DNA of 14,322 bases from Flavobacteriales bacterium (GCA_020635825.1 JACJZA010000035.1:1-14322), one strand, 5' to 3'; shown: positions 1 through 6,783, counted from the stretch's first letter. The notes: generated by a model from the sequence alone, not told the origin. Made by a program: numbers and translations.

Positions 1-339
1 TGACCCTAAATCTTCTCCCAAACCTTGCATATCTTCATCGTCTTCATCAAAAATCCAATAAATTGAGATATCTTTTCCGGAAGCATGAAAGTAATCATCA
101 AGTTTTTTAAATAACACTAAAACACATTCGGTTGAATGTGTATTTAGATAATCCAAATGGACTTTTAAAACTACTTTAGGGGGATTTGTTCCCAAAAATG
201 AAGTCAACCAATTGGTAATTGGCTCATAAAATTTAAGGGGGTGCTCAGGAATCGATCGCCCTTCAATGGTAAGTATACCAGCCTCTGTAAACTTAACAGC
301 CGGAGTATTGAATTTTCCTTCTATAAATAATGATTCCAT
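1..339 (-). CDS. SiaC-family (DUF1987) regulatory phosphoprotein, 3' end cut off by window
   Basis: The first 113 codons of a gene that runs off the left edge read without a stop. The start codon is the ATG at 339-337. The protein begins MESLFIEGKFNTPAVKF and continues with an acidic, beta-rich sequence including the segment LDYLNTHSTE (residues 62-71) and IYWIFDEDDEDMQGLGEDL near the end. These match the small single-domain SiaC/DUF1987 family. In Pseudomonas, SiaC is phosphorylated on a threonine by the kinase SiaB and dephosphorylated by the SpoIIE-type phosphatase SiaA, and this controls diguanylate cyclase activity. By analogy T67, or nearby S69 or T70, is the candidate phosphosite; this is an inference from position and not proven here. 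Family members are about 125 residues long, so only a few codons should be missing. No SiaA or SiaB partner is visible; they may lie beyond the left edge. The gene follows msrA by 68 bases and has its own candidate promoter. Confidence 0.82.
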   Translation of the reverse strand, partial: MESLFIEGKFNTPAVKFTEAGILTIEGRSIPEHPLKFYEPITNWLTSFLGTNPPKVVLKVHLDYLNTHSTECVLVLFKKLDDYFHASGKDISIYWIFDEDDEDMQGLGEDLGS

Positions 340-361
340 TGTCAATTAAACCTCTTATTGA

Positions 362-369
362 CAAATATA
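362..369 (-). promoter_or_regulatory. Candidate Bacteroidetes -7 promoter box for the SiaC-family gene
   Basis: On the minus strand this reads TATATTTG, an exact match to the TAnnTTTG -7 consensus of Bacteroidetes primary sigma factor promoters. It lies 22 bases upstream of the ATG at 339, a sensible distance for a short leader. No good TTTG -33 element is seen; only TTCTG lies at about the right spacing. In such AT-rich sequence a chance match is possible. Confidence 0.4.
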
Positions 370-407
370 AAATTTATGGGTAAAAAACAGAAGGAATTAT
401 TGAAAAA

Positions 408-1046
408 CTATTTTTTCAATTTGTCTTTAAACACTTTTCTAAATTTCTCCACTTTAGGTCTTATTACAGCCGAACAATATGGTTGCTCCCCATTCAACTC
501 AAAATAATCTTGATGATAATCTTCAGCAGGATAAAAATTACTATAAGCTGTAATTTCAGTTACTATTGGATTCTCAAATACTTTTTCTTGGTTTAATACT
601 TCTTTAAATTCTTCAGCTATTTTCTTTTGTTCTTCATTATGATAAAAAATAGCAGAACGATATTGAGTTCCCACATCACCACCTTGCCTGTTTAAAGTAG
701 TAGGATCATGTGTTTGCCAAAACACTTCCAATAATTCTTTAAAACTTATCTCATCTGGATGATAGATAATTTGACACACTTCTGCATGCCCAGTTGTTCC
801 GGCACAAACTTCTTTATAAGAGGGATTTTTAATTGTACCTCCAGAATAACCTGACACCACTTTTTCTACTCCCTTTAAGTCTGAAAAAATAGCTTCCACA
901 CACCAAAAACAACCTGCGCCAAAAGTAATTGTATCCATTTTTGAATTATTTAAATCTTGCGAAATAACCTCTTTGGTTTCCGCTTGATAATCAACACACG
1001 AAATTATTAAAAAAACAAATGAAAAAATACTAATTAATGACTTCAT
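408..1046 (-). CDS. msrA: Peptide-methionine (S)-S-oxide reductase MsrA, lipoprotein-type
   Basis: This 212-residue protein reduces the S-epimer of methionine sulfoxide in oxidised proteins. The MsrA signature GCFWC lies at residues 45-49, making C46 the catalytic nucleophile. The downstream GYSGG, TGHAEVCQIIY and DVGTQYRSAIFY blocks are all intact. C191 in PYCSAVIRPK is the likely resolving cysteine. The N-terminus, MKSLISIFSFVFLIISC, is a lipoprotein signal peptide with a lipobox ending at C17, so the mature enzyme should be lipid-anchored outside the cytoplasm. About 20 poorly conserved residues link the anchor to the catalytic domain. The start is the only ATG that includes the full signal peptide. 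The gene lies 35 bases downstream of dapA on the same strand and could be cotranscribed with it. The assignment is secure; the membrane in which it sits is inferred. Confidence 0.96.
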   Translation of the reverse strand: MKSLISIFSFVFLIISCVDYQAETKEVISQDLNNSKMDTITFGAGCFWCVEAIFSDLKGVEKVVSGYSGGTIKNPSYKEVCAGTTGHAEVCQIIYHPDEISFKELLEVFWQTHDPTTLNRQGGDVGTQYRSAIFYHNEEQKKIAEEFKEVLNQEKVFENPIVTEITAYSNFYPAEDYHQDYFELNGEQPYCSAVIRPKVEKFRKVFKDKLKK

Positions 1047-1072
1047 AACTTAGTTTTTATACCCTCTAAGTT
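1047..1072 (-). promoter_or_regulatory. Inverted repeat abutting the msrA start codon
   Basis: The arms AACTTAG and CTAAGTT (1047-1053 and 1066-1072) are perfect 7-base complements around a 12-base loop. On the minus-strand transcript the 3' arm ends directly against the msrA ATG, and the loop contains AGGG, the only purine-rich stretch that resembles a ribosome binding site. The hairpin could affect msrA translation or act as a weak boundary after dapA. It lacks a T-tract beyond the stem in the minus direction, so it is not a typical terminator. Function is unproven. Confidence 0.35.
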
Positions 1073-1081
1073 AAGCATTAA

Positions 1082-1960
1082 TTATTTCATCTTTTCCACA
1101 AGTTTAGCTAACGATTGTTTAGTATTTTCAGAAATATCAACTAAAGGTAATCTCACATCACTTCCTGTTACACCCAACATATTTAAAACTGTTTTTACTC
1201 CAGCTGGGTTCCCATCCACAAATAAATAATGTATCATTTCAAAATGTTGATAATGTAATTCTTTAGCTTTTGAAAAATCTCCCGCTAATGCCGCTCTTGT
1301 CATATCACTAAATCCTTTTGGATAAGCATTGGCAATTACAGAAATAACCCCATCACCACCGCAAGCCATAAAAGGCAACACCAAAGCATCATCTCCCGAA
1401 ATCACTAAAAAGTCTTCAGGTTTATTTTGAATAATGGTCATGCACTGCTCCAGATTTCCTGATGCTTCTTTGATGGCAATTATATTATCAAAGTCTTTTG
1501 CTAACCTCAAAGTAGTTTGAGGTAAAATATTTGAACTTGTTCTCCCTGGAACATTATATAAAATAATAGGTAATGTTGAAGCTTCCGATACTGCTTTATA
1601 ATGTTGATAAATTCCTTCTTGAGTTGGTTTATTGTAATATGGACTTACCGATAAAATAGCATTTACACCAGTTAAATTGGTTGTTTTTAAAGTCTCAACC
1701 ACAGTTTGAGTGCAATTACCTCCTATACCTAAAACAATAGGTAATCTTCCATTATTAATTTTAATAACAAAAGCTAACACATCAGCTTTCTCCTGTTTAC
1801 TTAAAGTCACCGATTCTCCTGTTGTTCCTTGCACAACTAAATACTCAATCCCACCGTCTATTAAATGATTTACTAATCTTTCTAAAGCAGGGTAATCGAC
1901 TGCTTTATCACTTGTAAATGGGGTAACGATAGCTACTCCGGTTCCTTTAAATTTATTCAT
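1082..1960 (-). CDS. dapA: 4-hydroxy-tetrahydrodipicolinate synthase
   Basis: This 292-residue cytosolic enzyme condenses pyruvate with aspartate semialdehyde, the first committed step of the diaminopimelate and lysine pathway. All hallmarks are present. QGTTGES (residues 44-50) supplies the T46/T47 proton relay, and YYNKPTQEG (108-116) contributes the tyrosine that enters the other subunit's active site. Y135 is the catalytic tyrosine in LYNVPGRTS, with substrate-binding R140. K164 in IAIKEASGN is the Schiff-base lysine, and ISGDD (187-191) closes the barrel. The length is typical of the family (about 290-300). The start at 1960 gives the expected N-terminus MNKFKGTGVAIVTPF. A CACCTTTG on the minus strand at 1984-1977 is one base off the -7 consensus and could be the promoter. 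The gene is divergent from the AMP nucleosidase gene and leads into msrA. Confidence 0.97.
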   Translation of the reverse strand: MNKFKGTGVAIVTPFTSDKAVDYPALERLVNHLIDGGIEYLVVQGTTGESVTLSKQEKADVLAFVIKINNGRLPIVLGIGGNCTQTVVETLKTTNLTGVNAILSVSPYYNKPTQEGIYQHYKAVSEASTLPIILYNVPGRTSSNILPQTTLRLAKDFDNIIAIKEASGNLEQCMTIIQNKPEDFLVISGDDALVLPFMACGGDGVISVIANAYPKGFSDMTRAALAGDFSKAKELHYQHFEMIHYLFVDGNPAGVKTVLNMLGVTGSDVRLPLVDISENTKQSLAKLVEKMK

Positions 1961-2057
1961 TTTAATTAATTTTTTACAAAGGTGAATATTTTATTTTTTA
2001 AATTTTTAAAATAATGTTATAAAATTTTAAGATATGAATTTTAGATATTTATTTTTT

Positions 2058-2088
2058 CATCTTAGTAAGATGTCTAATTTAGTAAGAT
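2058..2088. promoter_or_regulatory. Palindrome plus repeated half-site between dapA and the AMP nucleosidase gene
   Basis: CATCTTAGTAAGATG (2058-2072) is a perfect 15-base palindrome around a central G. The decamer TTAGTAAGAT inside it (2062-2071) recurs at 2079-2088, exactly 17 bases further on. The second copy overlaps TAATTTAG (2075-2082), which is one base off the TAnnTTTG -7 box. The start codon of the AMP nucleosidase gene is 14 bases beyond. The layout resembles an operator over a promoter, but the binding protein is unknown. Confidence 0.4.
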
Positions 2089-2102
2089 AAATTATAAGAA
2101 CG

Positions 2103-2888
2103 ATGACAACTAAGGAAGATATTGTAAAGAACTGGTTACCAAGATACACAGGTAATGAATTAGAAAATTTTGGGAAATATATTTTATTAACCAACTTTAA
2201 TAATTACGTTGAAATATTTGCCAAACAGCATAATGTCGAAATAATTGGGAAAGACAAAGCTATGCCTAATGCTACTGCTGATGGGATAACCATTATCAAC
2301 TTTAGTATGGGAAGTGCCAATGCAGCAACCATTATGGACTTATTGAGTGCTATCGAGCCTAAAGCTTGTCTGTTTTTAGGAAAGTGTGGAGGATTGAAAA
2401 AGAAAAATAAAATTGGTGATTTCATTTTACCATTAGCTGCCATTCGTGGTGAAGGAACATCTGATGATTATTTACCAAAAGAAGTACCTGCTTTACCTGC
2501 ATTTACTTTGCAACGCGCTGTTTCTACAACCATCAGAGAATTTGAAATGGATTATTGGACGGGTACTGTTTATACTACCAATAGAAGGGTTTGGGAACAT
2601 GATGAGAATTTTAAAAACTATTTAAGAAAAATAAGAGCCATGGCTATTGATATGGAAACTGCCACCCTCTTTATTACCGGATTTATGAATAAAATTCCTA
2701 CAGGTGCTTTGTTATTAGTATCAGATCAACCTATGATAGCTTCTGGGGTAAAAACTGATAAAAGCGACAAAGTAGTAACTACTAATTTTGTAGAAAAACA
2801 CATTGCCATTGGTATTCAATCCTTAAAAGAAATAAAAAATAATGGAACAAGTGTTAAACACTTAAGATACTCTTACTCTGAAGATTAA
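2103..2888 (+). CDS. amn: AMP nucleosidase, short Bacteroidetes form
   Basis: This 261-residue protein belongs to the PNP/UDP phosphorylase fold. The family reaction is hydrolysis of AMP to adenine and ribose 5-phosphate in purine salvage. The catalytic domain fills the protein. It has the nucleoside-phosphorylase loop FLGKCGGLKKKNKIGDFI (residues 91-108), the ribose and base contact segment AIDMETATLF with E185, and SDQPM carrying D208, the likely base-protonating aspartate. The Escherichia coli enzyme is about 484 residues and has an extra N-terminal domain; the Bacteroidetes version is naturally short, so this is not a truncation. The start at 2103 lacks a clear Shine-Dalgarno sequence, as is usual in the phylum. 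The stop overlaps the holA start by one base (TAATG), implying translational coupling. A 5'-methylthioadenosine-type nucleosidase is a less likely alternative. Confidence 0.88.
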   Translation: MTTKEDIVKNWLPRYTGNELENFGKYILLTNFNNYVEIFAKQHNVEIIGKDKAMPNATADGITIINFSMGSANAATIMDLLSAIEPKACLFLGKCGGLKKKNKIGDFILPLAAIRGEGTSDDYLPKEVPALPAFTLQRAVSTTIREFEMDYWTGTVYTTNRRVWEHDENFKNYLRKIRAMAIDMETATLFITGFMNKIPTGALLLVSDQPMIASGVKTDKSDKVVTTNFVEKHIAIGIQSLKEIKNNGTSVKHLRYSYSED

Positions 2889-3889
2889 TGGAGCACAGAC
2901 AAATAATTGCTGACCTAAAAAACAAAGTGTATCATCCCATTTATTTTTTAAGTGGTGAGGAGGCTTATTATATTGATTTAGTTGCTGATTATATTGAAGA
3001 CCATATTCTTGATGAAAATGAACGGGAGTTCAATCAAACTGTTTTATATGGTAAAGAAACAGACATGCTTACAGTTATAAGTGAAGCAAAAAGATATCCC
3101 ATGATGGCAAACCATAATGTGGTAATTGTTAAAGAAGCTCAACACTTAGAAAAAGAACTCGACAAACTGGAAAGTTATTTGGAGCAGCCCACTCCTTCTA
3201 CCATTTTGGTTTTTTGCTTTAAATACAAAACACTTGACGGCAGAAAATCAGTAAGCAAAAAATTAAAAAAACAAGCTGTTTTTTTAGAGTCTAAAAAATT
3301 ATACGACAATCAAATTCCTCAGTGGATTGAAGGCTTTTTAAAAAATAAAAAATACACCATTAACCCTCATGCTTCAGCTTTAATTGCTGAGTTTTTAGGA
3401 ACTGATTTAAGTAAAGTTGCTAACGAATTAAACAAGTTAACCATTAATCTACCACAAGGAAGCGACATTACTCCCGAAATTGTAGAACAAAATATTGGCA
3501 TTAGTAAAGATTTTAATTCATTTGAGCTCAACAAAGCCATAGGTAGTAAAAATGTATTAAAAGCCAATCAAATTGTTTATCATTTTACTAAAAACCAAAA
3601 AGATCACCCTATCCAAATGACCATTGGAATTTTGTATAATTTTTTTACCAATGTTTTAACCTATCATTATACTACAGATAAAAGTAAAAACAATGTAGCT
3701 GCAGCCTTAAAAATCAATCCTTTTTTTGTGCAAGAATATCAAGTAGCTGCTCAAAATTACCCTATTAAAAAAGCAGTAAAAATAATTGAATACCTCAGAG
3801 AATACGACTTAAAATCAAAAGGAGTAAATAATACCTCTGTTGATGGAGGTGAATTATTGAAAGAGTTGGTTTTTAAAATAATTCATTAA
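2888..3889 (+). CDS. holA: DNA polymerase III subunit delta
   Basis: This 333-residue protein should be the delta subunit of the clamp-loader complex, which opens the beta sliding clamp and helps load it onto DNA during replication. The N-terminus carries the family pattern YFLSGEEAYYIDLVADYI (residues 18-35). It continues through the degenerate AAA+-like domain, with VVIVKEAQHL at about 79-88 and ILVFCFKYKTLDGRKSVSKK following it. The C-terminal helical collar begins near residue 205 (GISKDFNSFELNKAIGSKN). The length matches the usual 330-345. Sequence conservation in delta is low outside these blocks, but the layout is characteristic. The ATG overlaps the stop of the upstream AMP nucleosidase gene (TAATG), so the two are expected to share a transcript. 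The link between them is probably only coexpression. Confidence 0.92.
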   Translation: MEHRQIIADLKNKVYHPIYFLSGEEAYYIDLVADYIEDHILDENEREFNQTVLYGKETDMLTVISEAKRYPMMANHNVVIVKEAQHLEKELDKLESYLEQPTPSTILVFCFKYKTLDGRKSVSKKLKKQAVFLESKKLYDNQIPQWIEGFLKNKKYTINPHASALIAEFLGTDLSKVANELNKLTINLPQGSDITPEIVEQNIGISKDFNSFELNKAIGSKNVLKANQIVYHFTKNQKDHPIQMTIGILYNFFTNVLTYHYTTDKSKNNVAAALKINPFFVQEYQVAAQNYPIKKAVKIIEYLREYDLKSKGVNNTSVDGGELLKELVFKIIH

Positions 3890-3915
3890 TTTTAGTTACC
3901 TAAAAATATACTATC

Positions 3916-4722
3916 ATGAATTTACACGAAAGAGTACAACAATTAACTAATAATGGATACGAATTTAAATTCGGTGAGTATTTCTCAAAAGGTTGGGATT
4001 TGTTTGGCAAAAAAGTGGGGCATTACATTGGTTTTTTTGTTCTAATGATGCTCATGTTAATGGTATCTGCATTTATTCCTGTAATTGGTGGTATTGCCTC
4101 TCAATTATTAAGTGCCGTATTTTTGGTTGGTTTTTTTGTATTTACTCGAAATATTAAATACAATCAAAACCCAAATTTTGATGATTTTTTTAAAGGTTTT
4201 AGTTCTTTTGGTAGAATAGCCGTTGTTCAGTTGATTTTGTTGGCATTTATACTAGTGGTAATGATTCCTCTTATGATTTTTGGCTTTTCAATCTTTTTTA
4301 AAGGAATAATTGGAGCGGCGAGCAACCCTTATTATGAACCTCGTAATCCTGCAGAATTATTTGAGCTTTTCGACTTACAAGCTTTAATACCATTGATGAT
4401 TATTACTTACATCTTTTTGTTTTTTATACAAACCATTTACATGTTTTCTACTGCCATTACTCACTTCTATCAATCATCACCATGGCAAAGTATGGAAGCA
4501 AGTAGAAAAGTGATTCAAAAAAAGTTTTTTCACTTTTTTGGATTGTTAATTGTTATTGCGCTTATTAATATACTAGGAGTGATTTGTTTGTTTGTAGGTT
4601 TATTGGTAACCGTACCCCTCACCTATACCATTATGTATGCTGCTTTTGATGATATTTTTCAACCGGAAAGTGCAAATGGACTAGAAGCACCTGATGAAAG
4701 TTTCGAGAATAGAGAGAATTAA
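3916..4722 (+). CDS. Uncharacterised multi-pass inner-membrane protein
   Basis: This 268-residue protein has a short cytosolic N-terminus (MNLHERVQQLTNNGYEFKFG) followed by a strongly hydrophobic body. Segments likely to cross the membrane are at about residues 36-56, 58-77, 98-124, 154-178 and 206-240, the last long enough to cross twice. The C-terminus is acidic. Glycine/proline-containing helices such as FIPVIGGIASQLLSAVFLVG and the FxDFFKGF turn (residues 89-96) resemble a widespread Bacteroidetes membrane family with no established activity. Some database members carry the name beta-carotene monooxygenase, and I see nothing to support that activity. The gene lies 26 bases after holA and may be cotranscribed. 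Its TAA stop (4720-4722) overlaps the stop of the convergent gene in the shared sequence TTAA. I do not assign a function. Confidence 0.8.
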   Translation: MNLHERVQQLTNNGYEFKFGEYFSKGWDLFGKKVGHYIGFFVLMMLMLMVSAFIPVIGGIASQLLSAVFLVGFFVFTRNIKYNQNPNFDDFFKGFSSFGRIAVVQLILLAFILVVMIPLMIFGFSIFFKGIIGAASNPYYEPRNPAELFELFDLQALIPLMIITYIFLFFIQTIYMFSTAITHFYQSSPWQSMEASRKVIQKKFFHFFGLLIVIALINILGVICLFVGLLVTVPLTYTIMYAAFDDIFQPESANGLEAPDESFENREN

Positions 4723-5306
4723 TCCCAATAAGAATAATAATACCAATAGTTACCTAATTTATACCATCGATATGTTGGACTACCTCCAGGAGAAAATGGA
4801 ATTTTCATTTCATCTCTATCTTGGTATTGATATAAGACTCTATATCCATAACCCAAAAGACTGTACATTTTAAAATGATATCCACCTTTTCTGTAATAAA
4901 TCAATTCAATATTTAATTCATTTTCCTTTTTAGTGAATTCATTATCATCTCCATACTTTTGATAATGAATTACCAACTCATTTAACTTTTGCTCATTATC
5001 CCTAAAAAAAGTTTTAATCTCTTTTTCTCTATCGGTAATCCCAGAAGTATAAAATATTGAAGCAAGCATTATCACAATCAATCCCATAGTTACCATTGGT
5101 CGTTTCCATTCAGTTTTCATTCTTCCTCCTACACCACCAGCTAGATAACAACCGTAACCAAGCAACACTAAAATAAAAATATGAACAAAATGATGAAAGT
5201 TAGGGTGCATTAATAAGCGTAATGAGAACCGAAACCAAAACAATAATAAAAGAGATAGGTTAACTAATATAAATAAGTATATTGCTTTATTATTTTTGAA
5301 ATTCAT
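4719..5306 (-). CDS. Hypothetical three-helix membrane protein with soluble C-terminal domain
   Basis: This 195-residue protein is not recognised. Three hydrophobic segments at about residues 8-27, 38-59 and 70-88 are probably membrane helices. They are followed by a charged stretch (TDREKEIKTFFRDNEQKLNE) and then a tyrosine-rich tail ending YKLGNYWYYYSYWD, with about 18 tyrosines in the last 85 residues. The tail is likely a small soluble domain. The start at 5306 gives the N-terminus MNFKNNKAIYLFILVNLSLL; the lysines and asparagines before the first helix favour a cytoplasmic N-terminus. It is transcribed against the upstream membrane-protein gene, and the two stop codons overlap within TTAA at 4719-4722. 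No terminator separates them. The codon use looks native. It may be lineage-specific. Confidence 0.72.
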   Translation of the reverse strand: MNFKNNKAIYLFILVNLSLLLLFWFRFSLRLLMHPNFHHFVHIFILVLLGYGCYLAGGVGGRMKTEWKRPMVTMGLIVIMLASIFYTSGITDREKEIKTFFRDNEQKLNELVIHYQKYGDDNEFTKKENELNIELIYYRKGGYHFKMYSLLGYGYRVLYQYQDRDEMKIPFSPGGSPTYRWYKLGNYWYYYSYWD

Positions 5307-5356
5307 ACTTAAAAAATTTATTTATAGCTAACGAAGAAAGTGTGTATTTATTTCAC

Positions 5357-5391
5357 AAAAAAGCCTCGATATATTTATCGAGGCTTTTTTT
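5357..5391 (-). terminator. Strong intrinsic terminator downstream of rocD
   Basis: A perfect 15-base-pair stem (5357-5371 with 5376-5390) contains the core GCCTCGATA/TATCGAGGC around a four-base loop, TATT. It is flanked by A6 on one side and T7 on the other, so it can fold and end in a T-run in either direction. It lies 17 bases past the rocD stop on the minus strand, where it most plausibly ends rocD transcription. No plus-strand gene ends here. It also insulates the membrane-protein gene at 4719-5306 from rocD readthrough. Confidence 0.93.
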
Positions 5392-5407
5392 AATTATCCT
5401 AAAAGTT

Positions 5408-6658
5408 TTACTTCTCAAACTCTAAAATTGTTTTTCTAATAATTGAAACACAATCCAATAATTGCTCTTGGTTCATTACCAATGGTGGTGCAAAACGAAT
5501 AATGTTACCATGAGTTGGTTTAGCCAACAAACCATTATCTCTTAATTTCATACAAATATCCCAAGCAGTAGAGCTATCTTCAGTATCGTTTATTACAATT
5601 GCATTTAACAAACCTTTACCTCTCACCAACTTTACTAAATCGCTTTCTTGTACTAATTTGTTAATTTCAGAACGGAACAATTCACCTAATTTTTGAGCGT
5701 TCTCCGCTAGTTTTTCTTCCACTATTACTTCTAATGCAGCAATAGCCACTTTAGCTGCTAATGGATTTCCTCCAAAAGTAGAGCCATGTTGTCCAGGTTT
5801 AATTACCATCATTACATCATCGTTTGCCAATACAGCCGAAACAGGATAAACACCACCTGAAATGGCTTTTCCTAAAATTAAAATATCAGGTTTTACATTT
5901 TCATGGTCGCAAGCTAATAATTGTCCTGTACGAGCAATTCCTGTTTGTACTTCATCAGCAATAAATAACACTCCTGCTGCTTTACACAATTCTCTTGCTT
6001 CTTCTAAATATCCTTCACCAGGCACATAAACCCCAGCTTCTCCTTGAATTGGTTCTACTAAAAATGCCACTACATTTTCATCAGCTAAAGCTTCTTCCAA
6101 TGCGTTGATATCATCGTAAGCTATTTTAATAAATCCTGGAGTATAAGGACCGAAATTCTTACGAGCATCAGGGTCGTTACTAAATGAAATAATAGTCGTA
6201 GTTCTTCCATGGAAATTGTTTTCACACACCACAATTTTAGCTTCGTTTTCATTCACTCCTTTTTTCTCATATCCCCATTTACGAGCCAATTTAATAGCTG
6301 TCTCTACCGCTTCTGCACCGGTATTCATTGGTAATATCTTATCAAAACCAAAATACTCAGTAGCAAATCTTTCATAAACACCTAAAGTATCATTATAAAA
6401 AGCTCTCGATGTTAATGTTAAAGTTTGAGCTTGGTCGGTTAAAGCTTTTACAATTTTTGGATGACAATGTCCTTGATTTACTGCCGAATAAGCTGAAAGA
6501 AAATCATAATACTTTTTACCTTCTACGTCCCAAACGTAAACCCCCTCTCCTTTTGCTAACACAACTGGTAGTGGATGATAATTATGCGCTCCATATTTAT
6601 CTTCTAATTCAATTAATTGCTTCGAGGTCAATTTTTCATTTACCATAGTTTCCATCAT
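5408..6658 (-). CDS. rocD: Ornithine--oxo-acid transaminase
   Basis: This 416-residue class III PLP-dependent aminotransferase should convert ornithine and 2-oxoglutarate to glutamate semialdehyde and glutamate, linking arginine catabolism to proline and glutamate. The N-terminal part has the ornithine aminotransferase block GAHNYHPLPVVLAKGEGVYV (residues 23-42). NTGAEAVETAIKLARKWGY (112-130) binds the cofactor phosphate, and NNFHGRTTT follows. D235 in IADEVQTG contacts the pyridine nitrogen, K264 in ILGKAISGGVYP is the Schiff-base lysine, and HGSTFGGNPLA (291-301) completes the active site. The length is normal. ATG codons at 6658, 6655 and 6646 all fit; the first is reported, and no Shine-Dalgarno sequence decides between them. 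A strong terminator follows the gene. The unusual leader upstream suggests regulated expression. Acetylornithine aminotransferase is an alternative, but the N-terminal motif favours RocD. Confidence 0.95.
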   Translation of the reverse strand: MMETMVNEKLTSKQLIELEDKYGAHNYHPLPVVLAKGEGVYVWDVEGKKYYDFLSAYSAVNQGHCHPKIVKALTDQAQTLTLTSRAFYNDTLGVYERFATEYFGFDKILPMNTGAEAVETAIKLARKWGYEKKGVNENEAKIVVCENNFHGRTTTIISFSNDPDARKNFGPYTPGFIKIAYDDINALEEALADENVVAFLVEPIQGEAGVYVPGEGYLEEARELCKAAGVLFIADEVQTGIARTGQLLACDHENVKPDILILGKAISGGVYPVSAVLANDDVMMVIKPGQHGSTFGGNPLAAKVAIAALEVIVEEKLAENAQKLGELFRSEINKLVQESDLVKLVRGKGLLNAIVINDTEDSSTAWDICMKLRDNGLLAKPTHGNIIRFAPPLVMNQEQLLDCVSIIRKTILEFEK

Positions 6659-6681
6659 GTTTTTAAATTTTAATAAATAAT

Positions 6682-6771
6682 TTAGAATAATTGCAGCTCA
6701 TCACGGAGAGCATTCATCCTTTCCTCATTTATTGCAGAAGAACTTCTGCGTTTGGGAGAGAAATCATCCAC
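6682..6771 (-). other. Possible 29-codon ORF in the rocD leader
   Basis: A minus-strand reading frame starts at GTG (6771-6769), right after an in-frame TGA, and ends at TAA (6684-6682), 23 bases before the rocD ATG. It would encode a basic N-terminal half (SPKRRSSSAINEER) and an amphipathic C-terminal half (MNALRDELQLF). Arguments for coding are the protein-like composition and the uninterrupted frame in an AT-rich intergenic region. Arguments against are that codons such as CCC, CGC, CTC and CTG are rare in neighbouring genes, that no ribosome binding site precedes the GTG, and that the repeat within it is spaced by 50 bases and so is not in frame with itself. It may be a leader peptide, a small protein, or simply a by-product of a structured RNA or DNA element. 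Confidence 0.22.
6690..6769. repeat. Two-copy composite motif in the rocD/kinase intergenic region
   Basis: The composite motif ATTGCAG ... GGAGAG-N3-TCATCC occurs twice. Copy A spans 6690-6719 with an 8-base spacer between the first two blocks. Copy B spans 6731-6769 with a 17-base spacer. The extra bases in copy B create a perfect GCAGAAG-AA-CTTCTGC inverted repeat (6734-6749). The patch is about 44 percent GC, well above normal intergenic DNA here. On the minus strand the motif reads GGATGA-N3-CTCTCC ... CTGCAAT and would lie in the rocD leader. It may be a paired operator or a tandem RNA element. I do not recognise it as a known riboswitch class. Confidence 0.6.
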
Positions 6772-6775
6772 GTTT

Positions 6776-6783
6776 CAAATTTA
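6776..6783 (-). promoter_or_regulatory. Candidate -7 promoter box for the rocD transcript
   Basis: The minus strand reads TAAATTTG, an exact TAnnTTTG match. It would start the transcript near 6771, giving a leader of about 110 bases that includes both copies of the composite motif. No matching TTTG -33 element is evident, so confidence is moderate to low. Confidence 0.38.

Noticed and set aside
399..420. Hairpin ATTGAAAAA/TTTTTCAAT around the msrA stop as a terminator
   Set aside because: The stem is nearly all A-T, the stop codon lies in its loop, and no T-run follows on the minus strand. Chance pairing in AT-rich DNA is likely.
2204..2443. 79-codon minus-strand frame within the AMP nucleosidase gene
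   Set aside because: It is the antisense of conserved coding sequence, with a low-complexity phenylalanine run and no own signals.
3367..3567. 66-codon minus-strand frame within holA
   Set aside because: It is a shadow of the holA reading frame with no promoter or homology.
6409..6648. 79-codon plus-strand reading frame inside rocD
   Set aside because: It lies wholly within rocD on the opposite strand, and its leucine-rich composition is what the antisense of this gene would give. The rocD motifs are all intact.
6701..6769. Glycine riboswitch suggested by two GGAGAG blocks
   Set aside because: The other conserved glycine aptamer blocks, such as CCGAAGG and the ACTCTCAGG segment, are missing. 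On that strand the downstream gene would be a histidine kinase and not a glycine-metabolism gene.
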